Shown here: positions 12,268-23,689 of the stretch, piece after piece | Numbering within the stretch: position 1 is the first letter of the stretch | Layout of the letters: every line of letters starts with the position of its first letter | The notes under the pieces: model-generated | Databases searched by the model: none | Seen by the model: only the letters and a program-made list of their open reading frames with translations | Told to the model about the DNA's origin: nothing | Position numbers and translations under genes: made by a program | NCBI RefSeq assembly: GCF_921293095.1 | Contig: NC_060248.1 | Location: 82,653,243-82,717,242, forward strand | Source of the DNA: Ischnura elegans | Taxonomy: Eukaryota > Arthropoda > Insecta > Odonata > Coenagrionidae | Length of the DNA stretch: 64,000 nucleotides | Direction of reading: 5' to 3'

Positions 12268-13366
12268 CTGAAGCTAATTATCACGGTACCATTTTCTCTG
12301 ATTAAAATGTTTTTTTTCTAAATACCTCTCACTAATCATCCTTAATAATTACTTTTTGGTCCCTACAAGGTTATTTTCATTCTAGAATGAAACAATTTTT
12401 CGATCCTGCTTTTAGCATGTGGGGTTTAGTGGGTGGAATGAAAACGGTACCTACCCATATGGATATTGATTTGACTTTGACTCGAAAATGACAAAACGAC
12501 TTCGTTTTCTTCCAGGGATTTATTTTTTTGGTACAGAATGTTTTAATCTCAAGGGGTCATTTTCAAGTAGAATAAGTTTTTGCAAGTTTTAGGAGGGGGG
12601 GAAACAACCACTTTCCCCACTCCAACCTTCTCAAATTCCCTCTGAGTATCCATGATAAAAAGAAGAACACAATGGTAATTTCCGCACTTTTAATGTCACA
12701 ACTCAGCAACCATGGTTTCAACACGTAAGTGTCATTTTCAAGGTGAAAAAACCCAGTACTCTCTCGGTATATATATACCCAGGCCAAGGTAGGAGGTGGG
12801 GGCATATGGAATTAGGTTTGGGGGAGTGGGAGGGGAAACGGTTTTGGCGAACAAGTGAGTGAAGGACGAAAACATACATCGAGTGGATCGGAGTGAAGGT
12901 CAGGGTTTTGACGTCATGGGGATGCATTTTAACAAAGGAGAGTCAGTACAAAATAAAACATCATTATTAAGTCCATCCGGGCTATTGGCAAGTTCGAATT
13001 TTTCCATAAAATATAGTTTCCTCTGGGTATAAATTTACACGACATGCTAAAACATTTTGTACTTGAAAATGACCTCTTGAGGTTGAAACATGTTGTACCA
13101 AAAAAAAATAAATCCGTGGAAGAAAGCGGAGTCGTTTTGTCATCTGTGAACTTCAACTTCCACAAAGTTGAACCGGAAAACATTGAACATATTGATCTCG
13201 ACTCTTTAATAGCATCATATGGGTGGCGTACCCTTTGTCTTGGCAAGACTTCTTTTACACTGGGGCGCAAGTTATCCAGGAATTGCAATAAATAAAGTTT
13301 TTTTTTAATAATTAATGCAAGATTACGCGACACAATATCATTACTCGTGGAAACTTTTCACGTTAT
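12268..13366 (+). repeat. Copy B of the dispersed duplication, split by an insertion
   Basis: The left part (12268-12483) and right part (13197-13366) together match copy A at 10449-10836. The inserted block 12484-13196 separates them. The order of shared blocks is preserved, so the duplication came first and the insertion later. Confidence 0.65.
12484..13196. mobile_element. 713-bp insertion with long inverted arms
   Basis: Bases from 12484 (GAAAATGACAAAACGACT) to about 12590 recur in reverse complement at about 13036-13150, with roughly 80-85% identity. The flanks TTGACTC (left) and TCGACTC (right) look like a short target duplication of the TTGACTC in copy A. Inside, the phrase CTTGAAAATGACC plus a short hairpin plus TTGAAAC occurs three times (on - at about 12528-12567 and 12707-12742, on + at about 13060-13100). 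There is no transposase, so it is non-autonomous and of unknown class. Confidence 0.6.
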
Positions 13367-15420
13367 AGCGAACAAATTTTCTCGTGAATGTTCAGTCTTC
13401 CAATGGAATCCTTAGCAGATTCTATAAATAAAAGTTTCAACTTCTAATTTTAAAAAATGATGTATAATAGCCTCAAGGTGATGCACAACGTGCTCTGAAT
13501 GCTGTTAAGAGGAACTATAATGTCTATGAAATAAGTAGCTGGAAATTTCATAGTGTCATATTCTGTAAGGAGTAACATGGTGCTTTGAAATTCGTCATTT
13601 TGATGAAATTTGATATTTCTTTAAGTGAGTAGTTTTAATTACTTAGAATAAACAACTTGTCACATAATTGTACATTTTCCTACGTTGTGGCCCTTGGTGA
13701 TCTTCATTTATAAAATATAAAGAAGAACGAATTTTGAAAATGTGAAATGCCTAAGAACATATCAAATTTGAATTGAAGTATATTTCACAGTGAATTGCAA
13801 AAATATCCTGGAACTAATTCCACGCGCACATTTGAGTCAACGTTACGTTTGACCTTAACCGAAAAAATTAAAATATGATTTTATTATTTGTTCGTAGAAC
13901 GTGTCTTGGTGATTCTAGAGTGATAGATGACACTATAAACGTGCTTCGCATTCATACTATTTTGGAATGCGTAGGTGTTGCTTTAAAGGTCAAAAGAGCC
14001 CTGTCATCATTCCACAACAGGCAAATGGCTGCATGACCGATGGCCGTTAATTTCCTAGATCATAACGTGTATGAATTTCTCTTAAAATAGCGTACAGACA
14101 GTAAAATAAAATTCGCGTATTTTTTACGAATGGAGCAAAAGCTTTTTTATCGTCTTTGATTCCCCTGGAGACGATAAGATCATTTGTTTATTCCCGGTTG
14201 TTTCGACGCCAACATAAAATTCTTTTTCAGCAAGACATTATAATTTTTTTTCAGCTTCTATGCGAATACCACAGAGCATATTGCCAGTATAAAAATTTGT
14301 CTAGAACACAGCACATATGTTTGATACGCTGCACCTTTTCTTTCAAAAGCGCACATTTATTTTGTTTTCCCCCACATGAATAGCGTCATTTCAAATAACA
14401 TTATATTTTATCAAATTGATCAGAGCCGCATCCAGTTGATGTCTTTATCTTTGGTTGGTGTTTGCAAGGACTTAAGCGACTGGTTCACTCGCAGGAATGT
14501 TTCCTATCGGTGTTCCTCCAAGTTTAGGCGTATGGCTGACGCCCCAAGGACTCTCAATTAATGGATTCAGAAAAATAATGACAGTAGAAAACTTGCACAT
14601 ATTTAGATTAATGAAATTTCCCTTAAATTGCTTGTTTCGATAAAATTTTACAGACCCGTTGCCGTCGTTGAAATCATTCGATTTTGCTAATAATAATCCG
14701 TGCTAAGCAATGGAGACATGCTAAGGATATGGAGACTATAAAATGGAAAGCATGTGTAAAGTCTGATTCTACCGGTACTATAGATGGATTTAATCAGTCT
14801 CTTTCGAGAAACAAGAATAATACATTAAAAATACTGTGTACTTTACGAATGTTTTTGGTATAAAATAGCCAACGAGGTTCTATTTCTAGTAGGAAATTCA
14901 AATTACGCTCACAGACCGCGAAAAATGTATGATTCCCTGACATACGTACGTATCATATATACCAGGAATAAAAACTTCTGTATTCTCAATAGTTTTTTCA
15001 GCCTTTTGACATGAATGAGGCGTAGCGGACGCGTACGCCACAGTCCTCGAGTGAGCGACAGTGAGCGAGAAAATTACGAGTATTATCACGCTGTGGAAAT
15101 GTTATCAAGTAACTTTTAGTACCTTTTATTTATGACAGCACTCAAGAAATACTGGAAGCGCCAATTCAATTCCTCAAACTCAAGATGGAAAAATTTAAGA
15201 TATTGTCGTGTCCTTTCGTGGACAGCTGGACAAGGAATGACTCAGACTTAGGATCTTGACTGATGCTGAGGGATTCCGGACTGCGAAGGTGGTCCTCTCG
15301 GAGGGACAGTATCGGTGAGAAGTGAAAGATAGGACCGCTAGGGTGTAGAGGACTGTTGGTTCTTGGACAAGAGTGATATCCTCCCTCGGGTTCTCCGGGT
15401 CAATCGCCGAGTTTCCCTTC
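13367..15420. other. Non-genic stretch
   Basis: AT-rich sequence with only short open frames. About 15190-15420 is GC-richer and lies directly beside the hAT-type MITE. Its sequence resumes beyond the MITE at 16001, but I see no convincing exon in it. Confidence 0.3.
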
Positions 15421-15992
15421 CACTGGTGTAGCCAGGAATTTAGTTTGGGGGGGGGGTTCAAAACCAGGGGAGAAATTTTTAAAAAATAGGGTACTAAGTA
15501 GATAGTTTTAAACTAATTTTAACACTTTCCATAGTCGAAAAAACTTCATCTGTTAACCCATAGAGTGCCGGGAAGTGCTATCGCATTCCCCCTATCTCTC
15601 GCGAAATGTGCCAGGAGCGCGATCGCGCTCTTTCTGCAATGTCATTCTTTAAATTATAAAAATTAACTCATAATACCAAAAATATTCGTCAAATAATACA
15701 TTAAAAAGGTGGAAGTACATATAATAAAGATTTCATAAAGTTTTTGAATGTATACCGTCAGTTGTTTTTCAGACCTAATTTTTTTCCTAACCTACTGCAA
15801 ATTCAGCAAAAATGCCTCGGCACTTTCAGCATAGTACCTAGAAAATTAATTGGCACTCAAAGGGTTAAAGAAATATTTTGTAAATTCATGAATTTTCAAT
15901 ATTTAGTTTTCTTTCATGAAGGAAAATAATTGTTTTTTATATTCTGGAGGGGGGGTCCGGATCCCCAAATACTCCCCCTGGCTACGCGACAG
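15421..15992. mobile_element. hAT-type MITE containing a nested piggyBac-type MITE
   Basis: The element is flanked by perfect 8-bp direct repeats TTCCCTTC (15413-15420 and 15993-16000), the target-duplication length of hAT transposons. The left end CACTGGTGTAGCCAGG matches the reverse complement of the right end, CTGTCGCGTAGCCAGG. Removing the 308-bp insert and one TTAA leaves about 260 bp with no coding capacity. Confidence 0.75.
15557..15864. mobile_element. piggyBac-type MITE, 308 bp, nested
   Basis: TTAA borders lie at 15553-15556 and 15865-15868. The left end CCCATAGAGTGCC matches the reverse complement of the right end, CCCTTTGAGTGCC. The latter is the same terminal repeat carried by the complete piggyBac transposon at 36979. 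A perfect 16-bp palindrome GAGCGCGATCGCGCTC (15615-15630) sits one base from TGGCAC when read on the - strand. No transposase is present. Confidence 0.85.
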
Positions 15993-16480
15993 TTCCCTTC
16001 TATGGGCCTCTGGTGTGTCCGCTACGTGGGTCCTGACAATTGACGAAATGACCTCGAGTGAATGATGCGAGCAGTTTTTAAGGAATCGCGGCATCCGACC
16101 GTCCTCCCTCCCCCCCTCCCCGTGCGTTCTAGAACTTTCCACTCGTGCGCCATTCTTTTCTGAAAAGTACACACGAACCAAATGTCAAAAATGTATTCTC
16201 CACTTTCAGCACAATGAATGAATGAATATTTTTAATACGCTCTAGGTATAACCTATGAGAGCAAAAAAATAGAAAATACAGGAAATTTTCTACTCTTAAA
16301 GAATGACATTTTGACAAAAATATGGCTTTATGGAGATTATTGCTAGGCTAACGAGTAGTAGATATTTAGGCAAAAAATGTAAAATAATCAATATTAATAA
16401 CGCAAAAATATAAGTTTTAACACAGATCATAATGAATACACACACATATTCGTATATTTATGTAGACATTTTTTATAACA

Positions 16481-16894
16481 TCACAAGTTTAAGATGCTGT
16501 TAGATAAAAAGATTTGAAATATATATTGGTGCGGAATTTTAAGGTCAGAAACACGGCGGGTGGAAATTGCAGTAACTTTTTTGCGGGGGATGAATAATTC
16601 GTACAGGTATGCAGGAGTCTGGTTTTGGGATAAGGAGAACAGAACATATCCCAAGATATAATTCCTTCGGCAATGAAGTGGTAACCAATCGAGATCAATG
16701 TAGAATTTGGACAAATGTTCATTTCTACGTAAATTAAAAATAAATCCAACAAAGGAGTTAATTAGCCGTTGCAGACCCATTTCAAATACACTAGGTAAGT
16801 CATTATAGACTAGTAAACAGTAATAATGGGGAAGATAACACATTTGACAAGCATAATTCTTTGTTTCTTCTCCATCAACAAGCACAATCAGCAC
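16481..16894 (-). mobile_element. LINE reverse transcriptase C-terminal fragment
   Basis: A 137-codon open frame contains VYNDLPSVFEMGLQRLINSF, then LDWLPLHCRRNYILGY and QTPAYLYELF. This is the pattern after the catalytic fingers-palm region in CR1/L2/Jockey-like LINEs (usually VYNDL..LQRLQN.CVRFI, L.WLPL..RRN, P.YL...F). The catalytic domain and the 5' part are missing, and the frame ends before the usual IRAWNSLP-like tail. It is a 5'-truncated or broken insertion with no internal role here. Confidence 0.75.
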
Positions 16895-16992
16895 AGTACA
16901 GGCATAATGGAATGTTCCAGAGTCTCACCCATTAACCAAAAAAAAAACGGTAAGACAGACCGGGTCGGATAGAACAATACCAGACATCAAAC

Positions 16993-17125
16993 AAAGAGGA
17001 TGCATAGATCGGGAATTGAATCGGCCAAACTATAGACAAAGAGTGTACATAGGATGAGAATTAAATCGGCTATCAAAATAGCCACGCATAAAAAAATAGT
17101 GTGAGAATTTTATCGGCTAGAAAAT
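16993..17125 (+). repeat. Short degenerate tandem repeat, about three units
   Basis: Units of about 45-55 bp share GAATTGAATCGGC, GAATTAAATCGGCTA and GAATTTTATCGGCTA in direct order, each preceded by an AT-rich spacer. Origin unknown. Confidence 0.4.
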
Positions 17126-18149
17126 AAGTCGGGATATAACAATATTTCTGATTAAGTACAGTCAAATATTTTGATAAGGAATAGCTATTTTTTGAGAGGT
17201 TCAGTATAAATGTAGGATAAGGAGCAATTTTAGGGTGAAACTGGGTGAAAACAATGTTTTATATTTTAAAAGGGAATGCAGTTCAGCACACTCATTGTCG
17301 AATTGTAGTAATTTTATTTGCATTTGCAACGTATTTTAAAGCTAAAACAATAGTTATTATGGATAATTTTCAAAGAGGGTATCTTGGTGTTGAACATCTG
17401 CCAAAGTGCTCTGTTATTATACCAAACATATCCTATTCGAATGCGGTATTAAATTATTTTGAATCAGTTGATACCTTCTATTGAATCTGAAAGAATACTA
17501 TCATATTTTTCTTTATTAGTTCTCTTTGGTTCCTCAATATTTTAAACAGCATCCTCCCGTAATTTTAGTAACAAATTATTTATTCTACGTGATTCTACAT
17601 GCTTTTAAATTGAGTAAATATTACTTGTTTTAGCTCTGTGTTTGAAATTTTGAGTGGAAAGTAAAGTTCGTTTCTTTGTTTTCATCAGCAGTCACCTAAT
17701 TAATGCAACTACGGCCAAACGTGTGGGCTTCTATGTAAATTACTCTTTGCGTAAATCCCTTGGCTCTCCCACCCCACTCTCCGATCTTCCTCTATGCTTC
17801 CCCCTCCCCCTTCTCCTCATTCCCCTGGCTCTGAACAACGCCCACTCGACCTCTGCAGTGGAGAGATTAACCACTGGAAACCGCATTAATTGGTTTGAGT
17901 GCGTTGCTCGCTCCAACGCCCTCTTTCACAGGTAGTGCGGACATGTGGACTGCCTTGGTTCTAAGCCAGCCGCTCGTCATACACGTGAGGTCGGGACAAG
18001 ATTTGTTGGGTGTCATCAAGAGAATTCTCAGAAGCAACAGGGATATGCATTCTTAATACTATCTTCAATATGTATTCAAAAAGTACATGTTAATTGAAAA
18101 GAAAATTACAGAATACGATGAATGAACGATGGTTTTTTTTATTTTCCAG
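17126..18149. other. Non-genic stretch before the candidate exon
   Basis: Two short open frames (17245-17484 and 17654-17935) carry no recognised motif and I do not call them genes. No repeat or RNA gene seen. Confidence 0.3.
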
Positions 18150-18219
18150 CCGGTATCTCTATGCTCTTGCTGCGAACGGCAAGTATCATCTTGAGCATAT
18201 GCCAAACTCAAGCAATTCA
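18150..18219 (+). CDS. Candidate internal exon, paralogous to 290-352
   Basis: A pyrimidine-rich ATTTTCCAG precedes position 18150 and a consensus GTAAGT follows 18219, so both splice sites look sound. The frame starting at 18151 reads RYLYALAANGKY and ends NSSNS in phase 0 with no stop. Its relative at 290 reads RFLYAIATNNDY. An alternative frame beginning ATG at 18161 (MLLLRTAS) is also open and resembles a signal peptide, so the frame is not settled. No partner exon was found downstream. Family unknown. Confidence 0.35.
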
Positions 18220-20085
18220 GTAAGTGATCACCTATTTTGAAAGTTATTGCTCATTTTTTTATATAAAACTACATTTGAAGAATTGAACTTGAACTGAATT
18301 GAGCCAAACCATCAAAAGATGACATTAAAATAATTTTGTTAGTGTTGTACTGAATTGTTCAATATTAAATAATTTAAAGATTATAACGCGGACAACCCAA
18401 TTTTTTAGCGAAGTGGTTGATAAATAATAATATTATCATACCTTGAAATTGTCATTAAGACAGCACCTGCCTCATTTCTTTTGTGGAATAATTTTTTCTT
18501 TAATGCAATAAATTAAGCTGGGAATCCATTCCCATATTCGGCTGATTTTTCCTATGTTTATTTACTTGCCATTTAGGCTAAAGAAAAGGCCGTGTTCATC
18601 ACTGCGTAGCATCTATGGTGATCCATTAAAAGAGAGTATAGGGTGATGTTAGTCCTATATAAATCATGGTTCACTGAAATGGTCAAGGATGTTTTACCTC
18701 CGTAGCTCATTTCTGGAAAATATGTAGCAGACGAGCGAATGATGAAATACATCTAGAAAAATTTTTCACAACATGCTCTTGTTTGCGAATTCTTTATTCA
18801 TATTCAGATATGGCAAAAGAAATATTTAGTAAATGACCCCATTCCTAATTTTCACAGTACTTTGAATATGGCAAATAATAGTATATTTTAGCCTTTGCGT
18901 ATTGATAGGTCCTGAGTAAAAAACCAGCGGGTTATGCATTTCAAATATCAATACTGAAACTGAATGTATATTTTTTCTGAGCTTTAATTCTCAGCTTTCA
19001 TTTTTTCCTCGAATCCATACCCTAATGCTTTAAATTGACCATAGCTTGTATTTGGAAAGGCTTCAGCCAACTATTTAAATAAAATTAGTGCCTTCAGAGA
19101 TGAAATCCGCCCATAAGACATTCTCAGTTTATGCTACTCAAATGATTTTCCTCCACGCTCCCATGCATTCTAGATGCCTTATGGTTGATATAAGTGATGG
19201 GTTATGATTATGCACCATGAGTACCACTTCTTATGGGTTAAAATTACCGTGTAAGTTATGACTACTCGATTATTGACAATTTTTTTGGATTTCTCCTTTA
19301 AAGTTTATAGCCCGTTGTGTTATATGCCCGATGTGTAATCAGCCGAGGATATTGAACTCCAAAGAATGATAATTTTCTTCGCTCACAGACTTGAAAACAT
19401 TAATTCGCTCAAACGATCGCGAATAATATGAAATAAGACACTCTGAAGTAGCTTATATAGGTTTTGCCATCGCGAATGCTGATACCAGAATTACCACATT
19501 GCGATAGCGAAATCATCAATACAAATCTCGATTTGTGCTAGCTCTAATTTTTGTGCATTGTCCTGTTATACGTTTCTGCCGCTTCAATTGCTTCTCCGGA
19601 GTGTATTGTTTCTCGTGGGTGTATTTAATCTCTCGTCGTGGGTGTTTTGCTTCTTAGTACCCGCAGTTAGGAGTTTAGTGCGTGAAATGAAGTACAAGTA
19701 ATTTGCATGAAAATTTCAAAATATTTTCTGCAATTTTTCCTCATCAAATGATGACACAGACTTTCTAGCTATATTCTCTGGAATTCTCCTTTGAATGTCA
19801 GAATATCATACGTGAACTACTATGGTACTAGTTATTGTGAAAATATACTGAAAATGTGTGTTCTTTAACCCTAATAATAAGCTTTTAGCTAAAATTATGG
19901 CTCGTCATGGCCCTAATTATTGAGTTATTAGCAAATGATTCGTATAAAATGAAGTAAAATCACATTATTTTTATGAAAACGGTTTTATGTTCGGCTGAAA
20001 TTGCTGAAAAAATAAACATTGAAACGTATGTTTTGTATTATTTGCGGCTGTGGTGGAAGCAGATGTGGTGGATGTTCTTAATGTA
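18220..20085. other. Non-genic stretch
   Basis: AT-rich, no open frame of note, no recognisable repeat ends or RNA gene. Confidence 0.3.
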
Positions 20086-20183
20086 AGTCAAATGAAGTAT
20101 TGCAACATTTCCACAGGTTTTATTCGAGCCTTACAATGTCTTCGAATAAATCCTATGGAAATATTGCATTGTTTCATTTGACT
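20086..20183. repeat. 98-bp foldback (MITE remnant)
   Basis: The first about 43 bp (AGTCAAATGAAGTATTGC at the start) are the near reverse complement of the last 43 bp (ending CATTTGACT), with almost no spacer. This is the shape of a small MITE lying just before the Harbinger-type element. Confidence 0.6.
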
Positions 20184-20207
20184 AATTAAAATGTATCGAT
20201 AGATTTA

Positions 20208-20407
20208 GGCCCGGTTTTATAATGTCTAGTTAGCGTTAACCGGAACATTACACTGTCGTAATCTTAACTTGAAGGTATTTTAAAGTTAAAGAAGTGAAAA
20301 GTAGTTCAAGATAACGGTGAGTTTAACAGGTGACTTCGAGTGGAAGATATCCTTAACCCTGATTTTTATGCTCCAAAAAAATTAACTAGACATTACAAAA
20401 CCGGCCC
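20208..20407. mobile_element. PIF/Harbinger-type MITE, 200 bp
   Basis: It is flanked by TTA (20205-20207 and 20408-20410), the 3-bp target duplication of PIF/Harbinger elements. The left end GGCCCGGTTTTATAATG and the reverse complement of the right end, GGGCCGGTTTTGTAATG, continue into a shared TCTAGTTA, making 25-bp terminal repeats with about two mismatches. It has no coding capacity. Confidence 0.8.
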
Positions 20408-20410
20408 TTA

Positions 20411-22503
20411 GTCACATAACATTCTCTGAACTCTTATGAACTAAACCTCGATGAAATTCATCAATTCATTCGTCATTTTTTAGTTACTCATGCAGTGAAG
20501 TAAGTATTTGCTTAGAATAAAGCAGGGATGAACGCACTTCCTTAAAAAAACGAATGATTATGTTCCTCTGCCCTAGCACGCAAACGAAATATGGAGGAGT
20601 CAGTAATTGCGTGTGGGAGGGATTTGAACGAAATAGGGTAGAGAAACATGAAAATGGGATCCGCTCTCCGATCGACCTGCGTCGTGAGGACAATATTCTC
20701 TCTCCGCCTCTATCTCTCCTCGGGAAAATAAAAAAAAACGAAGGGTTGCTCGGACGTCATATCTCTGAGTTAAAACCTAATTTACATGCCTCGCCTTCTC
20801 CCGTATGCTCAGCACGATCGACTCTCCTGCTTTCTCTCCCTGTGTATCCCTTAGAACCTCCTGCTCTCTCCCACGGCTGCTGTGTTATTTCATATTTTTT
20901 TAACGAACAGAATAGCACCCACGCATTGCTGTTTGCTTCCTGTCTGGACATACTTTTTATGGTAAATTTAAATTTTGATTTGCGACGCTTTTTTATTTTT
21001 TTCATATATTTGCTGCATTAGGATTAGCGATTCTGGATTCACCTTTGGTTCCCTGTAGAATACATGGATCAAATAATATTCTTTGTAATATATTATAAAT
21101 ATTTTATCGTATGCTTATTTCTGATTGTCTTTTTTTTATTCTGCGGCAGTAGTGCTCCCGTATATTACATTGGGTTATCCTCAGTGATACGAGTGTGAGA
21201 AATGGAAATTAATTTTATGGATTAAGAAATGAATGCAAAAGCCGTAATCCTGAATTGAGTAGGATACTATTCGATTGTTTTTATGTTTTTTCATAGAAAA
21301 AAATCTTTCGTGTTAAACGATCAGAATTAATGCCTTTTCATGTCATACAGAGCAGCAACAGTTGAATTTGATGTATCTAATAGAAAATACACCCACTAAA
21401 ATGGTTGAGGACAATGAAATTTTTGGTGGTATCTAATATGATTCTGAGTAGCTAGTTACCTGCTTATTTAACCCTCAAAGCATGTGATTACAAAGTTCAC
21501 TTAGTATTTATACCGGCAGGCAGAAGAAAGAGCAGCAGGGAAAGGCATGATAATTTCTTATCCCTCAACGTATCATCTTCGTCAGAAGCGTTTCTCGTAG
21601 GATTTCGCAACTTGTGTTTATCTTGGCGTCGTCAAGGAGATGTCCCTCGGATGATGAACCCGGGGGCGATGTACAATTCGGGCTAACGGTCTATTCAACG
21701 GATTTCTCCGCCACTCAGCGTTGTATCGGCGCAACCTAAATTTGAAGCCTATTAATATGCATCCATCGGCGTATGACGCCGAGGAGGCAGATTTTACTCG
21801 GTCAATGCAATTTTTCAGGACACGGGAATACCATGCCGAGTTCTCGGATTCATCTCACCCTAAACGTCGGAGATTTTTCCACCCAAATTGGGCGTCCTCC
21901 TCATTCATTTCTGAATAAGAGTACACTGAGAAAATGTGGATAAGTGAATTAAGTTATCATCTCGGCCCACATTTAAAAAGAATGAGCACGAGTGAGTTAT
22001 CTTTCAGTCCCGTTTATACAAGAATTATTATAAATAGAGAAAATTTGAGCGTTAGAAAATGTTGGCCTGATTTTTCATTTAGGGATTTTGAAAACAGTTA
22101 ATTTAATCTCGATTAGAATGCAGTTGTCCCTTCAAAATTTTCAGTAAAGAATGATTTTGAATTGATTTTTGTGAAAATGTCAATCACATGCATGTATTGA
22201 AGCAAGATCAGTTTATAAAAATAAAATGAAATCATGAGCTATTGTCGGATGAAACTAAACTTTACCCTTTAGTAATGCAACTTTTCAAATATATCTTTGC
22301 TAATGATGAGCTGTTATGTTAGCTTTAAAGAACTTACCTTTAATTCATAAAATTAAGTTCATTTCCTCAAGTTCGTGGAACCTTGAAATTGAATACAACT
22401 GGTTTCATCTATCATTTGTTCGGACGCCAAAAAGCCGTACAATTTTGCGCTCGTCATTTAAGTGTGGCTAACCTCTTCAGTTTGTTTTTGCACCGCCGCG
22501 GAC
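20411..22503. other. Non-genic stretch
   Basis: Open frames at 20554-21021 and 21721-21918 are not recognisable. The region 21500-21920 is GC-richer than its surroundings. No element ends found. Confidence 0.3.
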
Positions 22504-22553
22504 ATCCGCCTACATCACGTTGACGGCGCGCCGTCAACGTGATGTAGGCGGAT
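22504..22553. repeat. Perfect 50-bp palindrome with no spacer
   Basis: Bases 22504-22528 are the exact reverse complement of 22529-22553, with GGCGCGCC at the centre and ATCCGCC/GGCGGAT at the ends. GC content is far above the surrounding sequence. The symmetry stops abruptly on both sides (C against T at 22503/22554), and there is no target duplication. Confidence 0.95.
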
Positions 22554-23160
22554 TTAAGCCCTGAGTTCAGAACCAAAACTGAGCTTCTTTCCCTTTAATC
22601 TTTTCAGTCCCATAGCCGTTCTTAACCCTCTCGTGTGGCCAATCGAAACGTTCCACTGCCGACTCCTCCTCCAGCCCATTATGCAACCACACAGCTATGA
22701 TGACATGTTATCCTCATTCTCCGTAGGGGGTGTGAATCATGATGGCGCCGACCCTCCTATGGGGGTCAAGAAGTGACTGCAGGAAGTATCCCGGGCTTTT
22801 CGTTTAAGGCCGAGGCGAAGAAAAGAAATTTAAAATTAATCCCGTTAGTACCCTCGTAATTATGTCATTGATGTCAATTGGTAAAGACCGCCTGTTCGCT
22901 TGGCTTTCTTAAAGTGAGACCCCTCTCTCATCTCTCGCTATGAAAAAGGATAGAGATGGATATTAACAATGATTATTTTCTCGTATTCTGTTAATCCAAG
23001 CATATGAAATGGATATGTGTAGAATTTTTAAATATTGCCCAGGTTTAAGGCTCTCAACCGGTTAAGGCTTCTTTGAAGTCCTTTCTACCTGGCGTTGCCA
23101 TCCTTGATGGACAGCGAGGGCCTAATGTCTAGTACCAACGCCTCGGTACAATCGGAAAAG
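22554..23160. other. Non-genic stretch
   Basis: Moderately GC-rich to about 22830, then AT-rich. No gene or repeat ends identified. Confidence 0.3.
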
Positions 23161-23265
23161 GAATTCACGAACCTGGATAGCGTAATGGTTTGCGGAGTGG
23201 CTCGGAATGCTAAAGGCCCGTGGTTCGATTCCCGGTTCAGGGGAATTTTTTCTCATGGCAATTCA
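23160..23265 (+). mobile_element. tRNA-derived SINE
   Basis: TAGCGTAATGGTTTGCG resembles a pol III A box and GTGGTTCGATTCCC is a strong B box 35-40 bp later. The head runs into GGGAATTTTTTCTCATGG. The same tail phrase (GAATTTTT plus CAT) occurs after the tRNA-like heads at 55945-56045 (- strand) and 56064-56165, so these three are one family. It does not fold into a complete tRNA. Confidence 0.7.
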
Positions 23266-23689
23266 TTTACATTAAATAAAGATGCTCCTCTGAAATAGAA
23301 TTTTATGGAATGGATATTTTTGCTATTCTTGCAGAGTTCGAATGACTCCGACATCAATTAATTATTGCAATAGCTTCATTTTCCGTTGATGGGACTTCAC
23401 TATTTGGATGGTGGAACCCAGGCCCATCCTCCGGAAATTAGGGAAGTAAGGAGGAAGAGGGACATCAGCCAATCAAAAACCACCTGACTCGGAACTGATG
23501 GCTTGGAATCGTACATGTAGGCGAGAAAATCCAACCCAACATCAACTCTGATGAGAAAGATGGTACCGTTAGCCATTGAAACGTCGACCTGACCCGGTGG
23601 AAAACCCGATAAGATAATATCTTATTGAAGAAAAATATTCATTATTATTATTAATATTATAATTAACTTATTACCTTAAGATATAATAG

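Noticed and set aside
13044-13295. 83-codon open frame as a gene
   Set aside because: It lies across one arm of the inverted-repeat insertion and is explained by that repeat.
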